Shown here: in pieces, positions 7,878 to 17,491 of the stretch
Layout of the letters: each line of letters opens with the position of its first letter
Position numbering within the stretch: position 1 is the stretch's first letter
NCBI RefSeq assembly: GCF_003226895.2
Contig: NZ_PNJG02000002.1
Span: 248,001-312,000, forward strand
Source: Kocuria tytonis
Lineage (GTDB): Bacteria > Actinomycetota > Actinomycetes > Actinomycetales > Micrococcaceae
Reading direction: 5' to 3'
DNA length: 64,000 nt
Notes under the pieces: model-generated
Seen by the model: the letters and a program-made list of their open reading frames with translations, nothing else
What the model was told of the DNA's origin: nothing
Databases searched by the model: none
Position numbers and translations under genes: made by a program

Positions 7878-9191
7878 TCAGTGCGCGGACGCGGAAGCCG
7901 TGGAACCCTCTCCGGCGGCCGCGATGCCGTCGCGCTGGCGTGCCGGGAAGACCCTGCGCCTCCTCCGGGCGCCCCCGTCCACGATGCGCGTGCCGGCGAG
8001 ATCGCCGGTGACGTTGCACATGGAGCGCACCATGTCCAGGAGGGCGTCGATGCCGGCCACGAGCGCGACCGGACCGAAGGGCAGTCCCGCCTGGGTGATC
8101 GCCAGGGACAGCATGATGAGCCCCGCCCCGGGCACACCGGCGGTTCCCACGGAGGCGAGCACGCCCACGAGTGCCACGCTGATGAGCTCCGTGAGGCTCA
8201 GGTGCACCCCGGCCACGTTGGCGACGAAGATGACGGCCGCCCCCACGTACACGGCGGTGCCGTCCATGTTGATGGTGGCGCCCAGGGGCAGGGTGAAGCC
8301 GTAGACGCCCTCATCCACACCCATCTTCTCCGCCGCGCGCATGGACACCGGCAGGGTGCCGCTGCTGGAGCGCGTCACGAAGGACATGAGCATGGGCTCC
8401 TTGGCCGCGGCGAAGAACCTGCGCACGGAGTGGCCGAACACCAGCAGGATCAGGCAGTACAGGAGGATCTGCACGGCCACCCCGCCGTACACCGTGGCCG
8501 TGAGCACGGCCAGCGGCGCCAGCGCGTCCATTCCCGTCTCACCCAGGGTGACGGCGAGCAGCGCGAACACGCCGATGGGGGCGTACTCCAGGATGCCGCG
8601 GATCGCGACGAACGTGACCTCCGCACCGGCCTCGAAGAACCGCCGCATGTTCTCCCCGAGCCCGGCCAGTCGCTCGTCCTCGCTGCTCCTGAGGACACCC
8701 AGGGCCAGTCCGAAGACCAGGGCGAAGAACAGGACGGCCAGCATGTCCCCCTCGACCATGGCGCTGATGGGATTGGTCGGGACGATGTTCATCAGCACCT
8801 CGTTGAGAGGGGGTGCCTCCTTCGGTGCCGACTCGGTGCCCTCCGGCAGCGTCAACCCCGCGCCGGGTTGGAAGAGGGAGGCCAGAGCAAGCCCCAGGGT
8901 GATGGCCACCATGGTGGTCAGCGTGTAGTAGACCATGATCTTCACGCCCACCCGGCCGAACTGCCCGGCACTGCCGGAGGACACTCCGGCCACCAGGGTG
9001 AACACCACCACGGGGACCACCATCATCTGCAGCAGGCGGAGGAACACCGTCCCCAGGGGTTTGACCACCGCGATGTCCGGGCCGACCAGCAGGCCCACCA
9101 CGGCACCGAGCACCAGGGCGATGCCGAGCTTGTAGATCAGCGGGAACGCCAGGTAGCGCCGCCACCAGCTCCGGTTCTTCTCGGTAGACAC
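7878..9191 (-). CDS. Dicarboxylate/amino acid:cation symporter (DAACS family)
   Basis: Membrane transporter of 437 residues with the full glutamate/C4-dicarboxylate symporter signature: QMMVVPVVVFTLVAGV in the first half, the SSSGTLP reentrant loop, and the NMDGTAVYVGAAVIFVAN cation and substrate site in the C-terminal half. It should import glutamate, aspartate or C4-dicarboxylates with Na+ or H+. The start is a GTG; two are possible (9191 and 9197), and 9191 has better spacing from an AAAGGA site. The C-terminal tail is Arg-rich and then Ala/Ser-rich. The gene stands alone. Confidence 0.88.
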   Translation of the reverse strand: MSTEKNRSWWRRYLAFPLIYKLGIALVLGAVVGLLVGPDIAVVKPLGTVFLRLLQMMVVPVVVFTLVAGVSSGSAGQFGRVGVKIMVYYTLTTMVAITLGLALASLFQPGAGLTLPEGTESAPKEAPPLNEVLMNIVPTNPISAMVEGDMLAVLFFALVFGLALGVLRSSEDERLAGLGENMRRFFEAGAEVTFVAIRGILEYAPIGVFALLAVTLGETGMDALAPLAVLTATVYGGVAVQILLYCLILLVFGHSVRRFFAAAKEPMLMSFVTRSSSGTLPVSMRAAEKMGVDEGVYGFTLPLGATINMDGTAVYVGAAVIFVANVAGVHLSLTELISVALVGVLASVGTAGVPGAGLIMLSLAITQAGLPFGPVALVAGIDALLDMVRSMCNVTGDLAGTRIVDGGARRRRRVFPARQRDGIAAAGEGSTASASAH

Positions 9192-9496
9192 AGTCACAGG
9201 TCCTTTCCTCGCCCGGCTGAGGGCATGCAGATGGGCGGGCGCGGCGATGGGATGCGCTGTCACCACGGGGCGAGCCCCCGGATGACGGCCCCGGTCACGG
9301 TAGCAGGGGCCGCGATCCGATCCGTCGCACGGCGACGCCGCGTGCTCGCGCTCGGTCCCGACGTTCTCCCCACCGGCGCCGGACGGGGCGCTTGAGCGAA
9401 CCGAGGACCGTGGTGTGCCACGCCGCCCCACCGTTGCCCGTTGCCTCGGGCCGGGGGATCATGGGCCCACAGCACTCCCGTGAGAGGAACGGCCCC

Positions 9497-9847
9497 GTGA
9501 CAAAACCGTCGACCGTCCGCATGTTCAACGAATACGGCTGCAGCTGGCCCTTCTGGGGAGAGGACGGTCTCCTGAATGAGGAGGACTTCCAGCTCCCCCC
9601 TGACCTCACGGCGGACATCCTGGCCTGGACCCGGAACTTCAACCAGCACTTCGACTACGAGAAGGGATGGCCCACGGCGGAGCAGCGCGAGGCCCACCGC
9701 CGTGAGGGCGAACGACTCGCGGGGAGGGTGCAGGACGCGGTGGGCCCGGGAGTCACCATCCACTTGAACATGTGGGAGGCGAACGTCGACGAACCACGCC
9801 TCCCATGGTGGAGGAGGGTCTTCCGCTCACGCGCCGAGCGCGCTTGA
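9497..9847 (+). CDS. Protein of unknown function
   Basis: A 116-residue protein from a GTG with a GAGAGGAA site upstream. It begins with VRMFNEYGCSWPFWGEDGLL and ends PWWRRVFRSRAERA. It is Trp-rich and acidic, with no signal or membrane span, and I do not recognise a family. It lies alone between the symporter and the ABC transporter. Confidence 0.6.
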   Translation: MTKPSTVRMFNEYGCSWPFWGEDGLLNEEDFQLPPDLTADILAWTRNFNQHFDYEKGWPTAEQREAHRREGERLAGRVQDAVGPGVTIHLNMWEANVDEPRLPWWRRVFRSRAERA

Positions 9848-9950
9848 GAACCCTGCCTGGTTGATCACGTAGGCACTTCCTGCCTGTCGCACGGCCCCGC
9901 GGGACTCGCCCGCATCCCCCCACCTCCGCCGTCCCGCCCCGTCCGGCCGT

Positions 9951-9956
9951 CAGGAT
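9951..9956 (+). promoter_or_regulatory. Possible -10 box for leaderless ABC operon
   Basis: CAGGAT lies at -12 to -7 relative to the ATG at 9963. It is weaker than the TAnnnT boxes elsewhere. A GGAGG lies only one base from the ATG, too close to act as a normal ribosome-binding site. Confidence 0.3.
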
Positions 9957-9962
9957 GGAGGC

Positions 9963-10973
9963 ATGATTCAGATCGAGCACCTGACCAAGCGCTACGGCGG
10001 GTTCACCGCGGTGGACGACATCTCCTTCGTCGCCCAACCCGGCCGGGTCACCGGCTTCCTGGGCCCGAACGGCGCCGGGAAGTCCACGGCGCTGCGGATG
10101 CTCACCGGCCTCACGCCGGCCACTTCCGGTGCTGCGACGGTGCTCGGCCGCCGCTACTCCGAGCTGCCGAATCCCAGCCGTCACGTGGGTGTGATGCTCG
10201 ACGCCGCGGCGCAGCACCCCGGGCGCACCGGCCGGGAGGTCCTGCAGCTGGCGGCCACGATCACGGGGATGGGCAGGGCCCGCGTGGACGAGATGCTGGA
10301 CCTCGTGGGGCTCGAACGCTCGGAGGCGCGCCGCCGCGTGAAGAACTACTCCCTGGGCATGCGCCAGCGCCTCGGTCTGGCCGGAGCGCTCATGGGCCGC
10401 CCGCAGGTGCTGGTCCTGGACGAGCCCGCCAACGGCCTGGACCCGGCGGGCATCCACTGGATGCGCGGACTGCTGCGGGACTTCGCGGACCAGGGCGGCA
10501 CGGTGCTGCTCAGCTCGCACCTGCTGCACGAGGTGGAGCTCATCGCGGACGACCTCGTGATGATCGGCGGCGGCCGGATCGTCGCGCAGGGCGGCATGAA
10601 GGACCTCCTCGCCACCCGCCCGGGGTGCGTGGCCGACGCCGAGGACCGCGCCGCCTTCGCCAACGCCCTGAGCGCCGCCGGGATCCCCGTCGCGGGGCGC
10701 GCGGACGGGGCCGCGGACATCGAGGCCGACGCCGCCCGCGTGGGTCGGGTGGCCCTCGACGCCGGCGTGCCCCTGACCCTGCTGCGCCCCGCGGACGGCA
10801 CCCGCCTGGAGGACATGTTCCTGCAGCTCACCGCCGACACCGCCCGGGGCGATCGGGGCGTCACCACGTCCTCCCGTGACGCCGCGGCGTCCGGGGCGAC
10901 CGCGCCGGATGCATCACCCGCACAGCCGTCATCGCCCCAGGACACGCCCACCCGAGAGGAGCCCACCGCATGA
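9963..10973 (+). CDS. ABC transporter ATP-binding protein
   Basis: Nucleotide-binding subunit of 336 residues. Walker A is GPNGAGKSTALRML (about 37-50), the signature is YSLGMRQRLGLAGALMG, Walker B is VLVLDEPANGLDP, and the switch histidine is in LLSSHLLHEVE. The C-terminal 110 residues form an accessory domain seen in exporter-type (DrrA/CcmA/BcrA-like) ATPases, then a disordered Ala/Ser/Pro-rich tail. It overlaps the permease gene by ATGA, so the two are co-translated. Likely role: export of a lipid, peptide or drug, or a resistance function. Confidence 0.88.
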   Translation: MIQIEHLTKRYGGFTAVDDISFVAQPGRVTGFLGPNGAGKSTALRMLTGLTPATSGAATVLGRRYSELPNPSRHVGVMLDAAAQHPGRTGREVLQLAATITGMGRARVDEMLDLVGLERSEARRRVKNYSLGMRQRLGLAGALMGRPQVLVLDEPANGLDPAGIHWMRGLLRDFADQGGTVLLSSHLLHEVELIADDLVMIGGGRIVAQGGMKDLLATRPGCVADAEDRAAFANALSAAGIPVAGRADGAADIEADAARVGRVALDAGVPLTLLRPADGTRLEDMFLQLTADTARGDRGVTTSSRDAAASGATAPDASPAQPSSPQDTPTREEPTA

Positions 10974-11764
10974 GCACCGCAACCACCACCACGGCCCCCT
11001 GGGGCCACACCGAACCGACGGGTCGCGGGCTCTCGTTCCTCACCCTGCTGCGCGTGGAGCTGCGCAAGCAGGTGGACACGCGCGCCGGGCGCGGTCTGCT
11101 GATTGCCATCGGCGTGCTCACCGCGCTGGCCCTGGGACTGTTCATGTGGGCTTTCCGGGACTCCGGCGCACCCCTGTCCGCGCTGCTCTCCGTGACCACC
11201 ACTCCGCAGGGCCTGCTGCTCCCCGTGCTCGGCATCATCACCGCGTGCAACGAGTGGAGCCAGCGCACGGCCCTGATCACCTTCACGCAGGAGCCCCGCA
11301 GACTCCGCGTGGTTCTCGCCAAGCTGCTCTCGGCAGTGGTGCTGGGCACCATCGCGGTGGCGCTGGCCTGGGTCCTGGCCATCGCGGCGTTCCTGATCCT
11401 TGCCGCGGTGACCGGCCAGTCCCTGAACCCGGATCCGGACTGGGGCCAGCTCGTCGGGGTGTGGCTGACGCAGCTGATCGCGGTGCTGCAGGGTGTGGCC
11501 TTCGGGCTCGCCCTGCTGTCCGTGCCCATGGCGATCGTGGCCTACTTCGTCCTGCCCGTGCTGTTCTCCGCGGTGGCGGCATTCGTACCCGCCATCCGGG
11601 ACCTCGGGGCATGGGTGAACGTGAACGCGGCCGCTACCCCGCTCACCGAGGGTCTGGATCTCACGGGGGAGCAGTGGGCCCAGCTGGGAACCTCCGCGCT
11701 GCTGTGGATCGGCCTGCCCCTGCTGATCGGGATCTGGCGGGTGCTCACGCGCGAGGTGAAGTAG
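10970..11764 (+). CDS. ABC transporter permease
   Basis: Membrane subunit of 264 residues with about six hydrophobic segments, in the ABC-2 / ABC_membrane style (LLRVELRKQVDTRAGRGLL near the N-terminus, then NEWSQRTALITFTQEPRR). The start overlaps the stop of the ATPase gene. Together they form a two-gene exporter. The substrate is not evident. Confidence 0.82.
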   Translation: MSTATTTTAPWGHTEPTGRGLSFLTLLRVELRKQVDTRAGRGLLIAIGVLTALALGLFMWAFRDSGAPLSALLSVTTTPQGLLLPVLGIITACNEWSQRTALITFTQEPRRLRVVLAKLLSAVVLGTIAVALAWVLAIAAFLILAAVTGQSLNPDPDWGQLVGVWLTQLIAVLQGVAFGLALLSVPMAIVAYFVLPVLFSAVAAFVPAIRDLGAWVNVNAAATPLTEGLDLTGEQWAQLGTSALLWIGLPLLIGIWRVLTREVK

Positions 11765-11784
11765 CCCCACGGCCCGCTTTGCCA

Positions 11785-11822
11785 CGAACCGGTCCCGCCC
11801 CTCCGGGGTGAGGGCCGGTTCG
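11785..11822. terminator. Bidirectional terminator between ABC exporter and modBC
   Basis: CGAACCGG (11785-11792) pairs with CCGGTTCG (11815-11822), with further G-C pairs inside. It lies between the convergent permease and modBC genes. Confidence 0.65.
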
Positions 11823-11832
11823 CGCTGGTCGC

Positions 11833-13461
11833 TCAGCGATCCGTGCCGGATACCGGCCGTTCCAGCCGCACCACCCGGTCCGCCAGCTCGGTCACGTCCG
11901 CCTCGTCGTGGGTGATCACCACCGCCGTCCGCCCGGCCAGGATCCGCTGCAGCACACTGCGCATCCGTGGCCGGGCGGCCACGTCCAGGGCGCTCATGGG
12001 CTCGTCCAGCAGGATCACGCGCGGGTCCGCCGCCAGCACGCGGGCAATGGCCACGCGCTGGGCCTGACCGCCGGAGAGCTCGTCCGGGCGCCGGTCCGCG
12101 AACTCCCCGGCGCCCACCTCGCGCAGCCACCGCCGCGCACGACGCCGCCCGTCAGCCTTCCCCGCACCCCTCGCCCTGGGACCGAACGCCACGTTGTCCT
12201 GCACGCTCAGGTGGGGGAACAGCAGCGGCTCCTGGGCCATGAGGGCCACCCCGCGGCGGTGCGCCGGGACCCACACGGGCCGCTCCCCCGGCCCCGTGCC
12301 GACCACGCAGTGCTCGCCCACGTGCACCGCTCCGCGGTCCGGGGGCAGCAGCCCGGCGATCGTCCCGAGCACCGTGGACTTGCCCACACCGTTGGGTCCG
12401 AGCAGCGCCACCGTGGTTCCCGGCTCCACCGTGAACTCCGCGACCACCCGCCGCTGCTCGTGCACCACGGACACCCGGAGCGCATCCGCGGTGCTGGTGG
12501 TCCCCGGCGCCGAGTCGCACCCATCCGGCGTCTCGAAGCCTCGCGGGGGCTCCGCACCGGTCTGCTCCGCGGAGCCACCCTCACGTCCCCGGGCCCCGGC
12601 TGCCTCTTCCTGCTCCGGCGGTTCAGCCGCGCCGTCCCTGCTAGCCCACCGGGCGAGGTTGGTGCGGAAGCCGGCGCCGCGGCGTCGTCGTGCGGGCGCG
12701 CTGACGCTGACCACCAGCAGCGCGACGAGGACGAGGAGCAGGGAGAGGGCCACGGCGGCGTCGGGGTCGGTCTCGCGCTGCAGGTAGATCTCGAGTGGGA
12801 GGGTACGGGTGATGCCCTCGAGGCTGCCCGCGAACGTGAGGGTCGCCCCGAACTCGCCCAGGCAGCGCGCGAAGGACAGCGCCGCCCCGGAGAGGACAGC
12901 GGGCGCCGCGAGCGGCAGGGTCACCCGGAAGAGGGTGCGCGTGGGTGAGGCACCGAGCCCGGCGGCCACCTGCTCGTAGCGGGTGCCCGCGGTGCGCAGC
13001 GCCCCCTCCAGGGACACGACCAGGAACGGCAGCGCCACGAAGGTCTGGGCCAGCACCACCGCGACCGTGGTGAACGCGATGTCCACGCCCGCGGATGCCA
13101 GGGGACGGCCCAGGAAACCCGTGCGCCCGAAGGTGTACAGCAGGGCGATGCCGCCCACCACCGGTGGGAGCACGAGCGGCAGGAGCACCAGGGACCGCAG
13201 CAGTCGCACCGCGCGGGCCGTGGAACGGGCCAGGACCAGGGCCAACGGGCACCCCAGCACCAGGCACAAGGCCGTGGACGCGAGCGCGGTGCGCAGACTC
13301 AGCCCGAGCGCGGCCACGGAGGACTCACTGGTGAGCAGCGCCCCCAGGTGCGCCCAGTCGATGCGCAGCAGGATGCCCACCAGCGGCAGCAGGATCAGCA
13401 GCGCCCCCACCGCCGCCGGCAGCACCACCCAGCGCGGGGTCGCGGTGAAGCCGCGGATCAC
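11833..13461 (-). CDS. modBC: Fused molybdate ABC transporter ModB-ModC
   Basis: Single 542-residue chain that joins the permease and ATPase of a molybdate importer. Residues 1-255 carry about six membrane segments and the ModB-type EAA loop ([33 protein letters not shown]). A Glu/Gly-rich linker of about 80 residues follows. The C-terminal part has Walker [12 protein letters not shown], the [16 protein letters not shown] signature and Walker [13 protein letters not shown]. There is no separate TOBE domain at the end, unlike classical ModC. It starts at an ATG overlapping the modA stop, so translation is coupled. Confidence 0.9.
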   Translation of the reverse strand: MIRGFTATPRWVVLPAAVGALLILLPLVGILLRIDWAHLGALLTSESSVAALGLSLRTALASTALCLVLGCPLALVLARSTARAVRLLRSLVLLPLVLPPVVGGIALLYTFGRTGFLGRPLASAGVDIAFTTVAVVLAQTFVALPFLVVSLEGALRTAGTRYEQVAAGLGASPTRTLFRVTLPLAAPAVLSGAALSFARCLGEFGATLTFAGSLEGITRTLPLEIYLQRETDPDAAVALSLLLVLVALLVVSVSAPARRRRGAGFRTNLARWASRDGAAEPPEQEEAAGARGREGGSAEQTGAEPPRGFETPDGCDSAPGTTSTADALRVSVVHEQRRVVAEFTVEPGTTVALLGPNGVGKSTVLGTIAGLLPPDRGAVHVGEHCVVGTGPGERPVWVPAHRRGVALMAQEPLLFPHLSVQDNVAFGPRARGAGKADGRRRARRWLREVGAGEFADRRPDELSGGQAQRVAIARVLAADPRVILLDEPMSALDVAARPRMRSVLQRILAGRTAVVITHDEADVTELADRVVRLERPVSGTDR

Positions 13462-14312
13462 GGTGCGCCGAAGCCCGCGTCCTTCAGGACCTCCTGGCCT
13501 CGCTCGCCCGTGACCAGGTCCACGAACTCGGTGGCGAGCTGCGGCTGCTCGGACTTCTTCAGCGCGACGACGGGGTACTTGTTGACCGCCTCGTCCGTTT
13601 TGGGGATGTCGATGCTCGTGACCTTGTCACCGGCGGACTTCGCGTCCGTGACGTACACGATCCCGGCGTCCGCCTGACCGGACGTGACCTTGCCGAGCAC
13701 GTCCGTCACGGCGTTCTCCTGGCTCACGGGCTTGAGCTCCACACCGTCCGCCTTCTCCACCTTCTTGGTGGCCGCACCGCACGGCACCTCCGGGGCGCAC
13801 GTGACCAGTTTGACGTCCTTGTCCACCACGTCCTGGAAGCTCTCGATGCCTGCCGGATTGTCCCTGGGCACCACGAGAGTCAGCACGTTGGTCGCGAAGA
13901 TCTTCGGATCCCCCTGGGCGAGGTCCGCGTCCGTGAGCTTCTTCATGTTCTTCTGGTCCGCGGAGGCGAACACGTCCGCCGCCGCTCCCTCGGTGAGCTG
14001 CTGCACGAGTCCCGAGGACCCGCCGTAGTTCACGTCCACGGTCACGCCGGGGTGGTCCTTCTCGAACTCGTCGGAGAGCTGGTCGAAGGACGTGGTCAGG
14101 GACGCCGCCGCGGACACCCGCAGGGTCTTCTCCCCGCCCCCGCCCTGCGACGACGACGCCGAGGCATCCCCTCCCCCGCTCTGCCCACCGCACCCGGTGA
14201 GCAGCAGGGCGCCCAGGCCCACCGCGGTGAGGAGGGTCGTGAGGCGGCGCTGGCCCGGGCGGGCGGCGCCGCAGGCAGCGGCCCCCGGAATGCTCTCGTG
14301 CCCGTTCGCCAT
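13458..14312 (-). CDS. modA: Molybdate-binding lipoprotein ModA
   Basis: Extracytoplasmic binding protein of 284 residues. The N-terminus has a basic stretch, a hydrophobic core and the lipobox LLTGC, so it should be lipid-anchored. The mature part starts [22 protein letters not shown], then [23 protein letters not shown] and [12 protein letters not shown], all characteristic of ModA-type molybdate/tungstate binders. The ATG overlaps the stop of the upstream regulator gene (ATGA) and its own stop overlaps modBC. Confidence 0.92.
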   Translation of the reverse strand: MANGHESIPGAAACGAARPGQRRLTTLLTAVGLGALLLTGCGGQSGGGDASASSSQGGGGEKTLRVSAAASLTTSFDQLSDEFEKDHPGVTVDVNYGGSSGLVQQLTEGAAADVFASADQKNMKKLTDADLAQGDPKIFATNVLTLVVPRDNPAGIESFQDVVDKDVKLVTCAPEVPCGAATKKVEKADGVELKPVSQENAVTDVLGKVTSGQADAGIVYVTDAKSAGDKVTSIDIPKTDEAVNKYPVVALKKSEQPQLATEFVDLVTGERGQEVLKDAGFGAP

Positions 14313-14713
14313 CACTTGCGCCCCTCCGTCTCCACGATGACCGCGGTGGACTTCACCACGGCCGTGGCCACGGACCCCGGTTCGAGTCCGAGCTCCTCCA
14401 CCGCCTCCGTGCTCATCAGCGACACGATCCGGTGGGGACCGCACTGCAGCTCCACCTGGGACATCACGGGGTCCGACTTCACGGCGGTCACCAGCCCCAC
14501 CAGCCGGTTGCGGGCGGAACTGCTCACGCGCGCGGGATCCTCGGGGCTCACGGCGTTGCGGCGGGCGAGCTCGGCGAGCTCCGCTCCGTCCACCACGGTG
14601 TGCCCCACGGAGTTCTTCTGTCCGGTGAGAGCGCCCTGTTCGATCCAGCGCCGGACGGTGTCGTCGCTGACACCCATGAAAGTAGCGGCCTGGGCCACAC
14701 GGAGGAAGGTCAT
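14312..14713 (-). CDS. Molybdate-responsive regulator: helix-turn-helix plus TOBE domain
   Basis: A 133-residue protein with an N-terminal MerR/HTH_17-like DNA-binding motif (LRVAQAATFMGVSDDTVRRWIEQGAL, residues 4-29). Its C-terminal TOBE/molbindin-like domain (ARNRLVGLVTAVKSDPVMSQVEL through GSVATAVVKSTAVIVE) normally binds molybdate oxyanion. It is the first gene of the mod operon and overlaps modA. It most likely senses molybdate and controls the operon, performing the ModE role with a different DNA-binding domain (inference). Confidence 0.8.
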   Translation of the reverse strand: MTFLRVAQAATFMGVSDDTVRRWIEQGALTGQKNSVGHTVVDGAELAELARRNAVSPEDPARVSSSARNRLVGLVTAVKSDPVMSQVELQCGPHRIVSLMSTEAVEELGLEPGSVATAVVKSTAVIVETEGRK

Positions 14714-14719
14714 GGGCTC

Positions 14720-14735
14720 ATACTATCCGCAGATA
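14720..14735 (-). promoter_or_regulatory. -10 box and small dyad for leaderless mod operon
   Basis: TAGTAT (14720-14725 on the minus strand) ends 7 bases before the regulator ATG at 14713, predicting a leaderless transcript. The dyad TATC-CGCA-GATA (14724-14735) overlaps it and could be the regulator's own site. Confidence 0.5.
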
Positions 14736-14868
14736 CGGGCCATCCCCGGGGATTACTCCGCAGAAGCGGAACCCTCACCCTCGCCCCGTTTGAGAATTCA
14801 ATGCAGCTACTGCCACTTTTCCGCCCCCAGCGGGCAATGTCTGCACTTGATCCTGGGGCGCGGCGATG

Positions 14869-14905
14869 ACGGCGCCGCTCCCCACCTTGCGGGGAACGGC
14901 GCCGT
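14869..14905 (-). terminator. Strong hairpin downstream of enoyl-CoA hydratase
   Basis: ACGGCGCCG at 14869 pairs with CGGCGCCGT ending at 14905. An inner TCCCC/GGGGA extension continues the stem to a short loop. It lies about 140 bases past the enoyl-CoA hydratase stop and may insulate it from the mod promoter. Confidence 0.5.
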
Positions 14906-15045
14906 CCTGCGCGTGCCCGTCAGCACGTTCCGCGTGGTGGAGCAGTTCCGCCACCGGCTCACCACCGAGCGGTCCGGCGTCCCGTGGAGCGGTCATCCTG
15001 CAGCGACCCCTCCGGGGTCAGACCCTGCGCCGCTCGGTCTCGGGC

Positions 15046-15828
15046 TCACTCGTGGGAGAAGTTGGGCTTCCGCTTCTCCGTGAAGGCCGCCATGCCCTCC
15101 TTCTGGTCCGCGGTGGAGAACAGGCCGTGGAACACGCGGCGCTCGTACTGCAGACCGGTGGCCAGGGTGGTCTCGTACGCGGTGTTGACCGCCTCCACGG
15201 CGTGCTGGGCCACCGGCTTGGACATGCTCGCGATTTTCCCGGCCACCTCAAGTGCGGTGTCCATGAGGGAGTCGGCGGGAACCACGCGCGAGACCAGCCC
15301 GGAGCGCTCGGCCTCCTCGGCGTCCATCTGGCGGCCGGTGAGGATCAGATCCATGGCCTTGGCCTTGCCCACCGCGCGCGTCATGCGCTGCGTGCCGCCC
15401 ATGCCCGGAATGACACCCAGTGTGATCTCCGGCTGGCCGAACTTGGCGGTGTCCGCGGCAATGATGAGGTCGCACATCATGGCGAGCTCGCAGCCGCCGC
15501 CGAGCGCGTAGCCGGCCACCGCCGCGATCTTCGGGGTGCGCAGCCGGGCGAAGGTGTCCCACTCGGAGAAGAAGTCCTCGCGGTACATGTCCGAACCGGT
15601 CTTGGAGCCCATCTCCTTGATGTCCGCACCGGCGGCAAAGGCCTTCTCGGAACCGGTGAGCACGATCGCGCCGATCTCAGCATCACGGTCCAGCTCGGTG
15701 GCCGCGGCGAGGACGTCGTTCATGGCCTGCATGTTCAGCGCGTTCAGCGCCTTGGGGCGGTTCAGCGTGATCACGCCCACGCGTCCCTCGCGGCGGACCA
15801 GGATGGTTTCGTAGCTGTTTTCGCTCAT
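15046..15828 (-). CDS. Enoyl-CoA hydratase
   Basis: Crotonase-family protein of 260 residues, the usual length. The oxyanion-hole segments are [11 protein letters not shown] (about 63-73) and [18 protein letters not shown] (about 103-120), and the two catalytic glutamates are visible in GGGCELAMM and [18 protein letters not shown]. It should hydrate trans-2-enoyl-CoA in beta-oxidation. It stands alone and diverges from nadE. Confidence 0.92.
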   Translation of the reverse strand: MSENSYETILVRREGRVGVITLNRPKALNALNMQAMNDVLAAATELDRDAEIGAIVLTGSEKAFAAGADIKEMGSKTGSDMYREDFFSEWDTFARLRTPKIAAVAGYALGGGCELAMMCDLIIAADTAKFGQPEITLGVIPGMGGTQRMTRAVGKAKAMDLILTGRQMDAEEAERSGLVSRVVPADSLMDTALEVAGKIASMSKPVAQHAVEAVNTAYETTLATGLQYERRVFHGLFSTADQKEGMAAFTEKRKPNFSHE

Positions 15829-15949
15829 GTGTCCAGCATCTCACGACGGCACCGTGCCCCACCTCACACGGGCGGGCGGCCCCGGTGGGCGTGGCGGCGG
15901 CGTCGTCAGTCGCGGTGGGAGACGTCACGTGCCCGAAACATGCGGTCGC

Positions 15950-15955
15950 TAGCAT
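15950..15955 (+). promoter_or_regulatory. -10 box for leaderless nadE
   Basis: TAGCAT occupies exactly -12 to -7 relative to the A of the nadE ATG. There is no ribosome-binding site. Confidence 0.55.
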
Positions 15956-15961
15956 GGCGGC

Positions 15962-16789
15962 ATGCGTGAATTGCAGGCACAGATCATCGCCGAACTCGGG
16001 GTGGCCCCGCAGATCGACCCGGAGCAGGAGGCGGCGCGGCGCGTCGACTTCCTGTGCGACTACCTCCGGGCGACGCACACCAGGGGCTTCGTGCTGGGCA
16101 TCAGCGGCGGCGTGGACTCCACGCTCGCGGGGCGGCTCGCACAGCTGGCCGTGGAGAAGCTGCGCGAGGACGAGATCCCCGCGGAGTTCGTGGCCATGCG
16201 CCTGCCCTACCGCGCCCAGCAGGACGAGGACGACGCCCAGGCCGCGCTCGCCTTCATCGAGCCGGACCGGGTGATCACGTACGACGTCGCTCCGGCCGTG
16301 GACGGGTTCGAGGCCGCCTACGCCGCGGCCACCGGCGAGCAGCTCAGCGACTTCACGCGCGGCAACACCAAGGCCCGCGTGCGGATGACGGCGCAGTACG
16401 CGGTGGGCGGGGACCACAACCTGCTGGTGATCGGCACGGACCACGCGGCGGAGTCCATCACGGGGTTCTTCACCAAGTTCGGGGACGGCGGCGCGGACCT
16501 GCTGCCGCTGGCCGGGCTGGACAAGGGGCAGAACCGGCAGCTGCTGGAGTACCTGGGCGCCTCGGAGCGCCTCGTGGGGAAGGTCCCCACCGCGGACCTG
16601 CTCAACGACAACCCCGGTCGCACGGACGAGGACGAGCTGGGCCTCACGTACGAGGACATCGACGACTATCTGGAGGGCAAGGACGTCCCCGTGCAGGTGG
16701 CGGAGAAGCTGGAGCAGATCTTCCTGCGCTCCCGCCACAAGCGCACCGTGCCGGTGACCCCGGCGGATGAGTGGTGGCGGGAGGGCTGA
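15962..16789 (+). CDS. nadE: NAD synthetase, ammonia-dependent
   Basis: A 275-residue enzyme that amidates nicotinic acid adenine dinucleotide to NAD+, using ATP. The PP-loop is [15 protein letters not shown] (about residues 43-57). Also present are GNTKARVRM, the [26 protein letters not shown] segment and a C-terminal RSRHKRTVP. There is no N-terminal glutaminase domain, so it is the short ammonia-using form. It reads as a leaderless transcript. Confidence 0.95.
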   Translation: MRELQAQIIAELGVAPQIDPEQEAARRVDFLCDYLRATHTRGFVLGISGGVDSTLAGRLAQLAVEKLREDEIPAEFVAMRLPYRAQQDEDDAQAALAFIEPDRVITYDVAPAVDGFEAAYAAATGEQLSDFTRGNTKARVRMTAQYAVGGDHNLLVIGTDHAAESITGFFTKFGDGGADLLPLAGLDKGQNRQLLEYLGASERLVGKVPTADLLNDNPGRTDEDELGLTYEDIDDYLEGKDVPVQVAEKLEQIFLRSRHKRTVPVTPADEWWREG

Positions 16790-16909
16790 TTCCGCCACCA
16801 ACCGGGCGGACCCCGCTCCAGACACACACCAGCGAGTCTGCACAATCACAAGTAGGGTGATAGTTGCGTCCCCATCAGAGGACGTGCCCCCATCGAAGGA
16901 GAATCCGCG

Positions 16910-17224
16910 ATGCGTAAGACCGCAGCTACTGCCGCTCTGTCCCTGGCCATCCTGTCCGGCGTGTCCGCCCCGGCCATGGCCGCCACGGAGAGCCCCGCTC
17001 CCGCCTCCAGCCAGCAGGAGGACAAGGGCCACGGCAACGCCGGCCTGTGGGGTCTGCTCGGTCTCGCCGGTCTGGGCGGCCTGCTGAAGAAGAACAAGAC
17101 CGTTCCCGTGGAGCGCAACCACAACGTCGGCACCACCGACCGCACGCACACCGCGGGTTCCACGGATCGCGGCCACACCACGGGCACCACCAACGTGGAC
17201 GGCACCGACCGCACCGGTCGCTGA
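16910..17224 (+). CDS. Secreted WGxxGW-family small protein
   Basis: A 104-residue precursor with a clear signal peptide (MRKTAATAALSLAILSGVSAPAMA, cleavage after AMA). The mature part has the GNAGLWGLLGLAGLGGLLKKNK motif typical of WGxxGxxG/CTERM-like small membrane-associated proteins, then a Thr/His/Asp-rich tail with repeated DRTHT/DRGHT-type units. The function of the family is unknown. A strong hairpin terminator follows. Confidence 0.75.
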   Translation: MRKTAATAALSLAILSGVSAPAMAATESPAPASSQQEDKGHGNAGLWGLLGLAGLGGLLKKNKTVPVERNHNVGTTDRTHTAGSTDRGHTTGTTNVDGTDRTGR

Positions 17225-17266
17225 TCGACACTCTGCTTGGCAGTTCTCCTGATCCGGAACTGCAGC

Positions 17267-17298
17267 CAGGGGCCCACTCGTTCGCGAGTGGGCCCCTG
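17267..17298 (+). terminator. Terminator with UUCG loop
   Basis: A perfect 14-bp stem beginning CAGGGGCCCACTCG closes on a TTCG loop. It lies 43 bases past the WGxxGW gene and is among the cleanest terminators in the window. Confidence 0.8.
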
Positions 17299-17491
17299 CG
17301 CCGTTCTCGGCCCCCGTGCCCGGCTGGCCCCATGTCCACGCGGCCAGTGCGATCGCCACCAGCAGTACCCACCACATCAGGGCGCCGGCCCCACGTCCAC
17401 GCGGCCCGTGCGAACGGGGCAGTCGCCGGTGGACCGCCCCGGGACGGGGACGACCGACACGCCCCACCGGGGATGCGCCGGGTGCGGTGGG

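Larger units (their letters stand above)
14714..15045. other. Intergenic region, no gene seen
   Basis: This 332-base gap separates the mod operon start from the echA-like stop. It contains the mod promoter, a weak relative of the TGCAGATT/CTGCATT element (14800-14847) and a strong hairpin (14869-14905). I see no credible reading frame. Confidence 0.6.

Noticed and set aside
17322-17417. Two similar 30-base stretches near the nhaA end
   Set aside because: The similarity around CCACGTCCACGCGGCC is real but short and imperfect, and it has no structure or link to a feature.
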